Shown one piece after another: positions 33,641-42,727 of a stretch of DNA of 42,846 bases. The stretch is from positions 1 through 42,846 of the forward strand of contig JASGVX010000104.1 in the NCBI GenBank assembly GCA_030054735.1, given 5' to 3'. The position numbers were made by a program, and so were the translations under genes. The stretch is from Methanobacteriota archaeon (GTDB lineage: Archaea; Halobacteriota; Methanosarcinia; Methanosarcinales; Methanosarcinaceae). Each line of letters opens with the position of its first letter. Within the stretch, counting starts at the first letter, position 1. Below the pieces are notes generated by a model that was not told where the DNA came from, ran no database searches, and was given only the letters and a program-made list of their open reading frames with translations.

Positions 33641-34141
33641 TTAATTATTTTCATGAACAGGATTGCAATAATCAAATATGCTTTTCAAGCCTGCTTTTGA
33701 AGGTTGTCCTACCCCCGGTACAAAAGTATTAGATGCCTGGGTTTTTGCCGGCGAATATTTTACAGCAAACACCCTTATTATACCCAGCACGAGTAGTAAG
33801 GTAGCCAGACTTAACACAAATTTGTACTCAAACTCCTGTGAATAAAGACCCACAGCGATCTCACGCATTACTATCAAAATTGTAGTATCCGTTACATCTG
33901 TAAGCTTGATTCTGTCATGTTCGTGATAATCGACAAAAGCTTTGAAAAGATCAATAACAATGAAGACCGTTAGCACACTTGTTACCATGTGGTTGAAACC
34001 GCTTTCAAGAGACTCAAAAATAATGAAGCGAATCTCAAGTAAGGTCTTTGCCATTCCTACAATTAATGCCAGCAACAATATATAAAGAAAGATTGTACTA
34101 ATTGTATCTGTGGCCTTTTTGAATAATTTTATACTTTTCAT
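33641..34141 (-). CDS. PsiE-family membrane protein
   Basis: A phosphate-starvation-inducible E (PsiE) family protein, 166 residues with four helices. The family segment is clear: FIVIDLFKAFVDYHEHDRIK then LTDVTDTTILIVMREIAVGL. The last 30 residues are hydrophilic and unusual, and the stop lies beside a MITE. AAGGAGAACGAG precedes the ATG, and a TATA-like CTTTATATATTTTAA lies about 40 bases upstream. It diverges from the alkaline phosphatase gene, so both could respond to phosphate (inference). PsiE's biochemical role is unknown. Confidence 0.82.
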   Translation of the reverse strand: MKSIKLFKKATDTISTIFLYILLLALIVGMAKTLLEIRFIIFESLESGFNHMVTSVLTVFIVIDLFKAFVDYHEHDRIKLTDVTDTTILIVMREIAVGLYSQEFEYKFVLSLATLLLVLGIIRVFAVKYSPAKTQASNTFVPGVGQPSKAGLKSIFDYCNPVHENN

Positions 34142-34650
34142 CTCGTTCTCCTTATATTGGCTGCATCACCATATTTTTTAAAATATATAAAGTTTTTCTC
34201 ACTATCCTATATAGTCAACTAAAAAATAAAGAGGTGAGTTTAGAGATAAGTTCGTTTTATGGATGTCTTTCTCGTTCAATAACACTTCAATAAAAATTTT
34301 TGTTTTGTAAAACTGCTTACTTTCATCTCACATATGTAAGAGAGCATGTCTCTCAGGTTATTAGGCAGAATCTTTGTTAGATTACGTCGTTATTTCCTGT
34401 TTATAATTGGAGATTACCAGTGTATAAAATGGAGATATATAAGGGGTAAGTATTTTGACAAAACGCTGGTACCACATAATAGAGTTCTATAGCTCCACTT
34501 TTCCTACATTCAATACTAACTGATATATATTTTATATGTGAAAAATTCAAATACAGCTGGCTACTTCTTCAAATATGAGACCAAAAATTAGAATATTGTT
34601 TGAAATAGAGCCTACTCTAGAAAGCAAGTCTCAGTTTGAGGTAGTTTTTC
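34142..34650. other. Divergent promoter region psiE/alkaline phosphatase
   Basis: About 500 bp without a gene. TATA-like sequences lie at about 34178-34192 (minus) and 34522-34540 (plus). I looked for a shared phosphate-type operator and found no convincing repeat. Confidence 0.45.
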
Positions 34651-36576
34651 ATGGATACTAAAGAAATAAACACTCTAATAACCCTCTTAGTAGGGCTTCT
34701 GCTGCTGGGAAATGTTGGTTCTGCAGTAGCTGTGAAAGTTGATACGAGTAATGAAGACATTTCAGGTAATTATACTGATTTCACTAACTTCGTAGACAGC
34801 AAATGTTGTCCAGGATCAAAAATTGAAATTAAAAACATGATTATTCTGGTCCCTGATTGGTGTTCTCAGAATTTCCAGATGATTGCCCGATGTAACAGTG
34901 GAAATGTGGAAATTATTACGTGTAATGAAGATGTTTCAGGTAATCATACTGATCTCAATGACTCCGTAGACGGCAAAGATTGCCCAGGATCAGAAGCTGA
35001 AATAAAAAACGTGATTGTTCTGGTCCCAGATGGGTGTTCTCAGAGTGTCCAGACGCTTGCCCGATGGTATAGTGGAAAACCTCTGAAGCTTGATGAAATC
35101 GTAGCCGGACTGGTTTCTACTTACAGCATAGACTCGGTTATTACTGATTCTTCATCAGCTGCAACTGCTTTTGCCACCGGATATAAGACAACAAACGGCT
35201 TTGTAAGTGTCGGGCCGAGTAATGCCTCTGTTTTAAGTATACTGAAAAGCCCTTCTGAAAGTATGCAATACAGACCACTTGCAACGGTGCTTGAAGGTGC
35301 AAAGCTTGAAGGTAAGGCTACGGGGCTTGTAGCAACTTCCCGGGTCACCCATGCTACACCTGCTGCCTTTGCTTCTCACGTAGATAACAGGGATAATGAA
35401 AATGAGATCATGGAACAGATGGTCTATGGAAATATTGATGTGGTTTTCGGAGGAGGTTCACGCCATCTTGTATCTGAAGCAGAAGGTGGAAAAAGGACTG
35501 ATGGAGAAAACCTGACAGAAGTGCTTCTTGAAAGAGGCTACCAGTATGTTGACAACAGAGATAAAATGTTAAATCTATCATCCGGAAAAACGTGGGGACT
35601 TTTTGCCAGTAGCCACATGGCACCGGATATCGACCGTTCTGAACTTGCACCTGAGGAACCTTCTCTTGCAGAAATGACTGGAAAAGCCGTTGAACTGCTA
35701 TCTCAGGACAAAGACGGCTTTTTCCTTATGGTTGAAGGGAGCCAGGTGGACTGGGCAAATCATGCTAATGACCCTGCTTATGTAGTCACAGAGTTCCTGG
35801 CTTTTGATGAAGCCGTCAAAGTTGCAGTCGATTTTGCAGAAAAAGATGGGCATACCCTTGTCCTGGCTTTCCCTGACCATAATACAGGTGGAATGACTAT
35901 TGGCAGTATTTCTGATCCCAATTATACCTCTACAACCGTAGAAGATGTAGTTGATCCTCTCAAAGGTATGAATCTCAGTTCAGCAGGTCTTGCAAAAAAA
36001 ATAGGAACAAATATCTCTTCTGAAAACATTAAAACCCAGCTGGAAACATGGTGGGGGATTGATGCAACAGACGAGGACGTCACAAATTTACTCGAACTCC
36101 ATGATAATGGAGAAGGTCTTTCCCTTGACTATGCGATAAATGAAGTAATCTGTAAAAAACATACTGTTATCGGATGGACCACTCATGGGCACTGTGGTGA
36201 AGATGTTCCTCTGTGGGCTTATGGACCTGATTGTCCTGCAGGCTATATAGACAATACCGAAATCGCGGGATATGTCGCTAAAAAACTTGGATTTGATCTG
36301 AATAAGACAAATTCGGATCTTTTTGTAGAAGTAGAGGAGGTTTTCTCCAGAGATGACGGAGACGGGAAACTGAATGAAAGTGAATATTTGCTGGACACGA
36401 CAAACTCCTCAAACCCTGTGTTGAAAATAGGAGATGCCGAACTACCAATAAGCAAAAATGTTCTTATCAAAGGCGGTGTAACCTATGAGCTCAATGGAAT
36501 AGTCGTTTATGCTCCAGTAACAGGCAAAGTTTACATTCCCACTGAAGCGCTTTCACTTCTTAATGGGACAAAATAA
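34651..36576 (+). CDS. Alkaline phosphatase with duplicated N-terminal segment
   Basis: An exported phosphomonoesterase of the alkaline phosphatase superfamily, 641 residues with a signal peptide (ITLLVGLLLLGNVGSAVA). Metal Asp 127 lies in VIVLVPDGCSQ, nucleophile Ser 167 in TDSSSAATAFATG, and later ligands in VEGSQVDWANHAND, FPDHNTGG and TTHGHCGEDVPLWAYGP. Residues about 34-91 are an in-frame copy of 92-149 (VPDWCSQ against VPDGCSQ), so the first strand and metal loop occur twice. Only the second copy keeps the full motif and links to the active site. The last 120 residues are a separate beta-rich part with an EF-hand-like DDGDGKLNESE. GAGGTAG precedes the ATG. Confidence 0.9.
   Translation: MDTKEINTLITLLVGLLLLGNVGSAVAVKVDTSNEDISGNYTDFTNFVDSKCCPGSKIEIKNMIILVPDWCSQNFQMIARCNSGNVEIITCNEDVSGNHTDLNDSVDGKDCPGSEAEIKNVIVLVPDGCSQSVQTLARWYSGKPLKLDEIVAGLVSTYSIDSVITDSSSAATAFATGYKTTNGFVSVGPSNASVLSILKSPSESMQYRPLATVLEGAKLEGKATGLVATSRVTHATPAAFASHVDNRDNENEIMEQMVYGNIDVVFGGGSRHLVSEAEGGKRTDGENLTEVLLERGYQYVDNRDKMLNLSSGKTWGLFASSHMAPDIDRSELAPEEPSLAEMTGKAVELLSQDKDGFFLMVEGSQVDWANHANDPAYVVTEFLAFDEAVKVAVDFAEKDGHTLVLAFPDHNTGGMTIGSISDPNYTSTTVEDVVDPLKGMNLSSAGLAKKIGTNISSENIKTQLETWWGIDATDEDVTNLLELHDNGEGLSLDYAINEVICKKHTVIGWTTHGHCGEDVPLWAYGPDCPAGYIDNTEIAGYVAKKLGFDLNKTNSDLFVEVEEVFSRDDGDGKLNESEYLLDTTNSSNPVLKIGDAELPISKNVLIKGGVTYELNGIVVYAPVTGKVYIPTEALSLLNGTK
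34748..35095 (+). repeat. In-frame 174-bp tandem duplication in the phosphatase gene
   Basis: Two adjacent copies, 34748-34921 and 34922-35095, offset by exactly 58 codons. They share GTAATGAAGA, TTTCAGGTAAT, CCAGGATCA, CTGGTCCC and TGTTCTCAGA. The two copies differ widely enough that the duplication is not fresh. Confidence 0.8.
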
Positions 36577-36620
36577 ATGGAGCTGAAGAAAGGAGAGCTT
36601 ATCTAAAATTTGAGTTAATT

Positions 36621-36650
36621 AAAGGGAAAATAATCCCTTTTTTTGTTTTT
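36621..36650 (+). terminator. Terminator after alkaline phosphatase
   Basis: AAAGGGA-AAATAA-TCCCTTT followed by TTTTGTTTTT, 45 bp past the stop codon. Confidence 0.7.
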
Positions 36651-36891
36651 AATCGTGATTTATAAGTTGTGTCCTTGAATCACTGGTTAATTCCAAAGAA
36701 CAGGCGTGTCCATTGTATTTGAGGAGAAGTAGAGAAATTCTAACTATTTCGTATTTCAACAACTTACTTCCACTATCGAATTTCCGAGTTTTTGAATCAA
36801 TAACTGATTTATATTTAATATATAGATTACTTACTAATAATTAGTCATATTTAATATATATTAAATAAAATAAATATGTATGTAGTTCAAT

Positions 36892-37089
36892 TATTCATTT
36901 TTCAGAGCATACTATCTTCCTGAGATTGCAGATTCAATGCATCAAAATATAACCACGAGTTCTCCGGATATAGTAATTATCACCTGCGACCTGCCGGAAA
37001 ATGTGTTTGCAGTCGAATATAACGGAGCAAAAAACTTCATTGAGAGAATCAAACCTTCTTTCAGCACGTCGACCTTTAATTTTTCATAA
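36892..37089 (+). pseudogene. Possible gene fragment
   Basis: An open stretch reads FFRAYYLPEIADSMHQNITT, then DIVIITCDLPENVFAVEYNG and AKNFIERIKP, ending at TAA 37087. The first ATG is 36937, with no ribosome site. The protein-like composition and higher GC than the surroundings suggest the remains of a gene. I do not recognise the family. Confidence 0.35.
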
Positions 37090-37636
37090 TTTTTCTTGAT
37101 GCCGAATTTGAAATAATACATATTATTTGTACGTAACTTTTAGGTTTACATATGATCAATTATAGGGTCCTTCCAAATCAACGCTAAAACTAAGGATATA
37201 AAATACTTATTTTGGTCTATAGGCATGTATTTCGGATTTACCTAATAAAAATACACTTTAAAATTGATTTTTTGGATAAATAGTCTATAATTATCTTTAA
37301 AACTGATAAATGAACGAAATAGAATCATTATTTGCTCACAGCTTTATTAATTTCTAAATAAGGCACCTGATATCACTTTCTTCCATACGAATTCAATGAT
37401 GAAAGTAAAAAAAAGACATTTAATCCGTTATTTGAAGTATATAAGATATTTAAATGGAAAATAAATCATTTAGAGTATGTACTTTAATTGGAAAAGAAAC
37501 GACACTATATTTAATTGAGTAAATAAGGATTAATAGTCTTTAAAAAACTGATCCTCTTTCAAGAGGTCTAAATAATTAGATTATATCCAAATTTATTTAG
37601 AAGAGTATATATTTTAATAAACAAATTAGATTGCTT
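37090..37636. other. AT-rich upstream region of the NurA-HerA operon
   Basis: About 550 bp without a gene, markedly AT-rich. It ends in the operon's probable promoter (37604-37618). Confidence 0.5.
37604..37618 (+). promoter_or_regulatory. TATA box of the NurA-HerA-TGT operon
   Basis: AGTATATATTTTAAT is centred about 27 bases before ATG 37637. Archaeal transcription begins about that distance downstream, so the mRNA would be leaderless, which explains the lack of a Shine-Dalgarno. Confidence 0.5.
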
Positions 37637-39442
37637 ATGAGTTCAGTTATCTCAGATATACTCTCAGGATACAAAAAGGCGTTAGACGCATCTCAAGAGG
37701 TATACGAAGAGCTGTATACTGAGAGAGCAAAAAGTGCCAAAGAATTCTATAATCTTTTTTTTAAAGACTTAATAAAAGACTGCTCAAACTTTGATGATCC
37801 TGCTAAACAAAGACAGATAAAAAGGCAAATCGAATATATTTTTAAGACCGACAATATAAAATTTGCCGCAGTTGATGGTACTTGCTACAAAAATAGACTG
37901 GGAGACTATATGGTATTTTTTGGTGGTTCTTATGGGATCAGAGGAAATATACATTTTGAAGGTGAACCACCAAGAGTGAAATATGAGAAATGGTCGTCAG
38001 AACAAGATGTAAGTATGGTAGCATATGTCCCGGTTCCATTTGCAGAACTGAATGATGTATCAGAAGAGCAATTTATATTAAAACCTGATGAAGAAAAGGT
38101 AAACTTACTCTCGATACACACTCAAATTATGCAATTGGCTGAAATCTACCTCATATATGATTTGATAAAAGCTTCTAGTCTCCGTCCAAAGTTTGTCCTT
38201 TGGGATCAATCCATGAGCGGGATAATGGCCAGTAATGACATTGGTACACCTAACATTAATCTCATTGGTTACAGACATGCAGGTAGAGAGCTAAATATTG
38301 CAGACGTACTAATTGCTTACTCCCATCCTTATAATGAGTATCTTGGAGTTCCTTCTGCCAAAAAGTTTAGGCTATATAATTATGTATTAAGTAAGTTGAC
38401 AAAGAAATCACCTCAAAGAATATCAGAGTTAATTAAAGAAGCAAATATTGAAGAAGACGAATTCTTACGAAGAATTAAAATTTTGAGTTTAAGAGACCAC
38501 CCCAAGTTAAAACCAATTATTTCAATAGAAGGAGATTTAATTCATTTAAATCAGGAATATAAAGATTCATGGGAATATACTGTCAATCTTTTTGATACTT
38601 TTTGTATGAATTTATTCAAAAAGAAAGATCAGAGTGCTCTAATATATGAAGCAAATGAAAATGGGGAAAGCAGAAGAAGATGGATGTCTCCAGATGATTT
38701 GCGTTTTATGATTTCTGTGGGAATTCGAGCAGTAATTGAGGAAGCTTGGAAACATGATATTTTGTTAATTGGAATTGTAAAAGATTCTGCTGCTAGATAT
38801 CTATCCCGGAATTTCCTTGGAGTTATGAGATATTTAGGAGAATACGAGTTTAAAGATTTTTTACTTCCCTGGACTGATAGATCGTTTTTAGAAATAATCC
38901 CTCTTGGTGATGATAATCTAAATGCTCCTTGGACAACAATAGAGTATGACTCTGCTTTTATGACTTTACATTTAGAAGAAATTAATGGCCCCGTAAGAGG
39001 GGTTCAAGGACATGTTGTAAACACAGAAAGAATAGTTGTTAAATCTTTAGCACAGTTTTACTTAAATAGAAGCCGAAAACATCCATTAATGGGTCATGTT
39101 ATTTTTATTGATAGGCTCTTACTTCCCAGTTTTGAAAAAGGAAGATTAAGTTCTGTACATATAGCAGAAAAAGAGTTAGGTGATATTTATCCAGTTGTAT
39201 TCAAAAGTAATAATAAAGAAAACCTTATTCAGGACGTTACAATATACATTTTGAAAATATTAACGCGCAATCTATACCCAGAAGTAATAGGCTACCCTGA
39301 TCCTTTGCATAAAGCGGATTGGGGGGCCAAAACACTATATAAAAAAGTCAAGTCTATGATTGACAGTAGTGGAGTCTCTCTAAAAACACGTCCTCTTAAC
39401 AAAACATTTAGAAAAATAAGAGAGGAAATTAGGAGGATCTAA
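37637..39442 (+). CDS. nurA: NurA-domain nuclease
   Basis: A NurA-type nuclease, 601 residues, longer than the usual ~350-450. The RNase H-like catalytic motifs are visible: AAVDGTCYKNR with Asp 80, VLWDQSMSG with Asp 190, GIVKDSAARYL with Lys 382-Asp 383, and the C-terminal LMGHVIFIDRLL with Asp 492. The extra length lies in a helical N-terminus (1-70) and a middle insertion (about 240-335, KLTKKSPQRISELIKEANIE). NurA partners with HerA for DNA end resection in archaea. The frame opens at TTG 37631; I use ATG 37637 with a leaderless mRNA. Its TAA abuts the HerA ATG. AT-rich codons set it apart from topA or thiC. Confidence 0.88.
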   Translation: MSSVISDILSGYKKALDASQEVYEELYTERAKSAKEFYNLFFKDLIKDCSNFDDPAKQRQIKRQIEYIFKTDNIKFAAVDGTCYKNRLGDYMVFFGGSYGIRGNIHFEGEPPRVKYEKWSSEQDVSMVAYVPVPFAELNDVSEEQFILKPDEEKVNLLSIHTQIMQLAEIYLIYDLIKASSLRPKFVLWDQSMSGIMASNDIGTPNINLIGYRHAGRELNIADVLIAYSHPYNEYLGVPSAKKFRLYNYVLSKLTKKSPQRISELIKEANIEEDEFLRRIKILSLRDHPKLKPIISIEGDLIHLNQEYKDSWEYTVNLFDTFCMNLFKKKDQSALIYEANENGESRRRWMSPDDLRFMISVGIRAVIEEAWKHDILLIGIVKDSAARYLSRNFLGVMRYLGEYEFKDFLLPWTDRSFLEIIPLGDDNLNAPWTTIEYDSAFMTLHLEEINGPVRGVQGHVVNTERIVVKSLAQFYLNRSRKHPLMGHVIFIDRLLLPSFEKGRLSSVHIAEKELGDIYPVVFKSNNKENLIQDVTIYILKILTRNLYPEVIGYPDPLHKADWGAKTLYKKVKSMIDSSGVSLKTRPLNKTFRKIREEIRRI

Positions 39443-41248
39443 ATGCCTTTTAGATTAAAACCTGGTAGACTAATGTTAATGGAACCTGATCCCCGTACAA
39501 CTTATAAACACACTATATGGTTTAATTATACAAGAAATCAGATGATAAGCATTAAAGAAGGGGACCTAATAGCAGTTCCAAATTTCAATTCGACTGCTGA
39601 TACAACTGTATACAGTATACTTGAAGTTACCAGTACTATGCCTGTTCACTATGCTCTTGGATCAAATGCTGCTGACATGCGAGGTTATCCAGGATATGTT
39701 ATGGAAGCAGCTGCTAACTTACCAAGCGACTGGATAGATCAAGAAGATGATTCTTTTGAAGATACCACGAAAATAATATGCACTGCAGTTCCTATTTATA
39801 GAGAATTTGTTGATGAAGGAACTAATATAAATAATCTTAGAATAACTGCTGAAACTTCGCTTCCAATGGTGGGAGGGGAAGTGAGGTTATTGTCTCCAGA
39901 GTTTACTGAAAGAGTTTTCAATAATGGAATTGATTCTCGAAAAGAAAATGTGATGGAAATAGGAAACTTGTTGAGAGACGAAAAAGTAAAAATTTACACT
40001 AGAATAGACGAGTTAATTAAAGTTCATTTTGGACTTTTTGGGTTTACTGGCGTCGGAAAAAGTAATTTTTTAAGTAACTTTATTTATAATATTTTTGAGA
40101 ACTCTAATGAAACCGTGAAGATTGTTCTTTTTGACCTGATGGACGAATACACAGGTCTCCTAATCGATAAAATATTGGATAAGAATATTAATTCAAATAT
40201 AATATGTATCGGAGAAAGAACTTTAACTCGGCCAGTTTTTGAATACATAAACTCAAAAAGTGAAACAAAATTAGAAGAAGCTGCTGATTCTTTATTAAAG
40301 AATCTTCTAGTTCCAAAAGGTATGAAACGGTATAAAGATTTATACCTACCATTTCTAGAAACACTATTAAAAAACAATAAAGTAAAATTAGTAGAATCTA
40401 GTATAGATAGATCATTCGGCCAATTTTTATTAGAAGTCCATGACAAAGTTTACGATAAGGACACAACTGCGAGAATTGAAATCGAGCTTGATAAAATATT
40501 AAAAAATTCTAAGAAAAAATACGAAGATGAAAAACTTACTGATGAAGTGGCAAGAACAATAATAAATTATCTGTCTGAAATATCTAAGGTACAGGATGAA
40601 TTTGTAAGAAAAAGAATTAGTAAATTGATACATTATCTTGAAGAAGTAATTGACTCTGATAGACCTGAAGTAAATCCTGATTCAAAAATATCTATCACAC
40701 AAATGATCCATGATTTAAACAACGAAGAAAAAAGTAGTCTTTATATAATTTTATCCCATGATCCAAATGCATTAAGGTCTTTCTCAAGAAAACTGGGATA
40801 TCAAATTTATGAGAGCAGAAGAGGAAATGGAAAAATAACGCCAATTAACTCATTTATTTTCGATGAAGCAGACGAATTTATTCCACAAAATGCAACAGGA
40901 ACTTACGCAGAGTCATCACAAATAATCGAAACGTTAGCAAGGAGAGGAAGAAAATTTGGGTTGGGGATTGGAATCGCAACCCAGAGAATTACTTATTTGA
41001 ATACAAATATAATGGGGCAGCCTCATACATACTTCATCAGTAAATTACCAAGAGACTCAGACCGAGAAAAAGTTGCAGAAGCATTTGCAATGTCAAAGGA
41101 AATGTTAACACAGACGTTTAAATTTAATAAAGGGGACTGGTTATTAGTGAGTCACGATGCCACTGGTCTTGACGCTGTGCCTATACCAATAAAAACTGAA
41201 AATGCTGAAGATAGATTAAAAAAATTTCTTGGTGCTGATGAAGAGTGA
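39443..41248 (+). CDS. herA: HerA-type DNA-translocating ATPase
   Basis: A HerA/FtsK-type hexameric ATPase (DUF87), 601 residues. The N-terminus is consistent with a HAS-barrel (1-150), followed by Walker A GFTGVGKS (200-207), a long charged helical insertion (about 270-430), Walker B SFIFDEADEF (Asp 474, Glu 475), an arginine-finger candidate ARRGRKFG (499-506), the sensor glutamine in IATQR (Gln 514), and the C-terminal FNKGDWLLVSHDA. AGGAGG lies seven bases before ATG, inside the nurA end. The normal HerA partner, NurA, is directly upstream. Because Methanosarcina should also have a chromosomal HerA-NurA repair pair elsewhere, this one is likely an accessory version (inference). Confidence 0.9.
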   Translation: MPFRLKPGRLMLMEPDPRTTYKHTIWFNYTRNQMISIKEGDLIAVPNFNSTADTTVYSILEVTSTMPVHYALGSNAADMRGYPGYVMEAAANLPSDWIDQEDDSFEDTTKIICTAVPIYREFVDEGTNINNLRITAETSLPMVGGEVRLLSPEFTERVFNNGIDSRKENVMEIGNLLRDEKVKIYTRIDELIKVHFGLFGFTGVGKSNFLSNFIYNIFENSNETVKIVLFDLMDEYTGLLIDKILDKNINSNIICIGERTLTRPVFEYINSKSETKLEEAADSLLKNLLVPKGMKRYKDLYLPFLETLLKNNKVKLVESSIDRSFGQFLLEVHDKVYDKDTTARIEIELDKILKNSKKKYEDEKLTDEVARTIINYLSEISKVQDEFVRKRISKLIHYLEEVIDSDRPEVNPDSKISITQMIHDLNNEEKSSLYIILSHDPNALRSFSRKLGYQIYESRRGNGKITPINSFIFDEADEFIPQNATGTYAESSQIIETLARRGRKFGLGIGIATQRITYLNTNIMGQPHTYFISKLPRDSDREKVAEAFAMSKEMLTQTFKFNKGDWLLVSHDATGLDAVPIPIKTENAEDRLKKFLGADEE

Positions 41249-42576
41249 ATAAAGACATTTCAAAAACGTTTACTCCTTTTTTTGTCGCAGATAGGCAAGC
41301 TTCTCTTCAAATAATAAGAGGTCTGGAGATTCCTGACGGGAAAAAAATTGGGATAATGACCCATGCAAATACTACAAATAATTTCAAAAATGTAATGGCC
41401 CAATTTCCATGTTCTGAAAAAGATTACTGCGAAGTGATAAAAAAGGAGTGCCCATATAAAAAAGATATCAAAAAATGTGAAGAGGGGAAAAAGTTCACTG
41501 AAAAAGTAATTAAGATTTCTGATTCAGGTGTATTTACAAAAGAAGGGTGCATGTTTGAAGATTATTCTAAACTTTTCGAAGAATATGAAAAAATGAATGT
41601 TAATTATGGAATAATTATAGATTATTTAAAAGATAAAGAAAAAACAGTTGAAAGCGCCAAGTCAGCATTAAAGACATATAAATCAAAAGATTGGACATTT
41701 AAGTTGATAGGAGTAGCTCAAGGAAATACCGTGGATGAATATGTAGAGTGCTATCAGACTCTAAAAAACTTAGGTTTCCAGTACCTTGCAATTGGAGGGC
41801 TACTAGAAAAAAAAGAAAATACTGTTAGATACGTAAAAATTCGAGACGAAACACTCTTACATGATGTCTTAAAAAAAATTAGAGACAAAGATCCTGAGAG
41901 TTGGCTCTTCGCCTTAGGAAGCTATGCACCAAGCCGTCATAACTTATTTTTAGATATAGGTATCCAAGGTAGTGACTACAAAGGTTGGATTTTCCAGTAT
42001 AAAAAACAAAATCCGGATGCAAAAAAAGGTGATCTAGAAGCGAGAAGTTCTAGATACAGGCAAGTAAGGTTTTTTATAGAGAATAAGATTGTAACTAAAA
42101 ACCAAGATTTTGGGAAATGGCCTAAACTATTGGTCATTCCTTGCTCTAAGAAAAAACTAGCATCCGAGGGTATGCTACCGGCAATAGAGAGATATCAAGG
42201 GCAATACTTCAAAATTTTGAAAAAATATGTAACCGATTTTAGTAATAATAATGGGTTTGACATTGCCATTCTCTCAGCTAAATACGGATTACTCGAACCA
42301 ATGGATAATATCGAATATTATAACCTAAAAATGGATGCAATACAAGCTCAAAGTTTAAAAGGATCGATACTCAAAAAACTTGCTAAGATGAATGAGTTAA
42401 AACAATATAGAGAAGTTGTCATAAATCTTGGCAGTCATTACATAGAAGCAATTGAAGGATACGAAAAAATCTTTGACAACGCGGTTGAATTTAAATTTTT
42501 TGAAGGAAGAATTGGAGAAAGACAAAAACAAATGAAAGATTGGCTTGAGGAGAATAAACCTTTGAAATCAAATTAA
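41245..42576 (+). CDS. TGT-like (DpdA-like) base-exchange enzyme fused to DUF6884-like domain
   Basis: A 443-residue two-part protein. Residues 1-255 carry TGT landmarks: FFVADRQASL at the start, the catalytic-Asp motif ISDSGVF (Asp 93), IIIDYLKDKEKT, GVAQGNT, LAIGGLL (TGT AIGGL, 182-186), and a candidate nucleophile Asp 244 in GIQGSDYKGW. The usual C-terminal CXCXXC zinc site is missing; four Cys (56, 62, 69, 78) may bind metal. Residues 294-380 read LLVIPCSKKKL, ERYQGQYF and ILSAKYGLLEP, a DUF6884-like domain. The layout recalls DpdA, which puts 7-deazaguanine into DNA, and ArcS, which has a TGT domain plus a PCS-motif domain. GTG 41245 overlaps the herA stop by 4 bp. DNA as substrate is inferred from the NurA-HerA partners. 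Confidence 0.72.
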   Translation: MNKDISKTFTPFFVADRQASLQIIRGLEIPDGKKIGIMTHANTTNNFKNVMAQFPCSEKDYCEVIKKECPYKKDIKKCEEGKKFTEKVIKISDSGVFTKEGCMFEDYSKLFEEYEKMNVNYGIIIDYLKDKEKTVESAKSALKTYKSKDWTFKLIGVAQGNTVDEYVECYQTLKNLGFQYLAIGGLLEKKENTVRYVKIRDETLLHDVLKKIRDKDPESWLFALGSYAPSRHNLFLDIGIQGSDYKGWIFQYKKQNPDAKKGDLEARSSRYRQVRFFIENKIVTKNQDFGKWPKLLVIPCSKKKLASEGMLPAIERYQGQYFKILKKYVTDFSNNNGFDIAILSAKYGLLEPMDNIEYYNLKMDAIQAQSLKGSILKKLAKMNELKQYREVVINLGSHYIEAIEGYEKIFDNAVEFKFFEGRIGERQKQMKDWLEENKPLKSN

Positions 42577-42727
42577 GAGGACACGAATCCAAAAAGTAGG
42601 TACCTTAACTCCACTTAATTATAGGGACTATATCCTAGAATTTGCTTATTTTTTCTTTTTTTAAACTTCAATTGAATCATTTCAAATAGAAATTTATTTA
42701 TACTATGTTCCCTATATCGTATAGAAT
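42577..42727. other. Spacer between operon and IS, probable IS left end
   Basis: AT-rich, with a T-rich stretch (42647-42663) that could end the operon transcript and a short ATAGGGACTATATCCTA inverted repeat (42622-42638). The IS terminal repeat cannot be fixed because the other end is outside the window. Confidence 0.4.

Noticed and set aside
37637-42576. Classical Dpd cluster or standard restriction-modification system
   Set aside because: No preQ0 synthesis gene, ParB-like DpdB, SNF2 helicase or methyltransferase is present in the window; only the TGT-like gene recalls Dpd.
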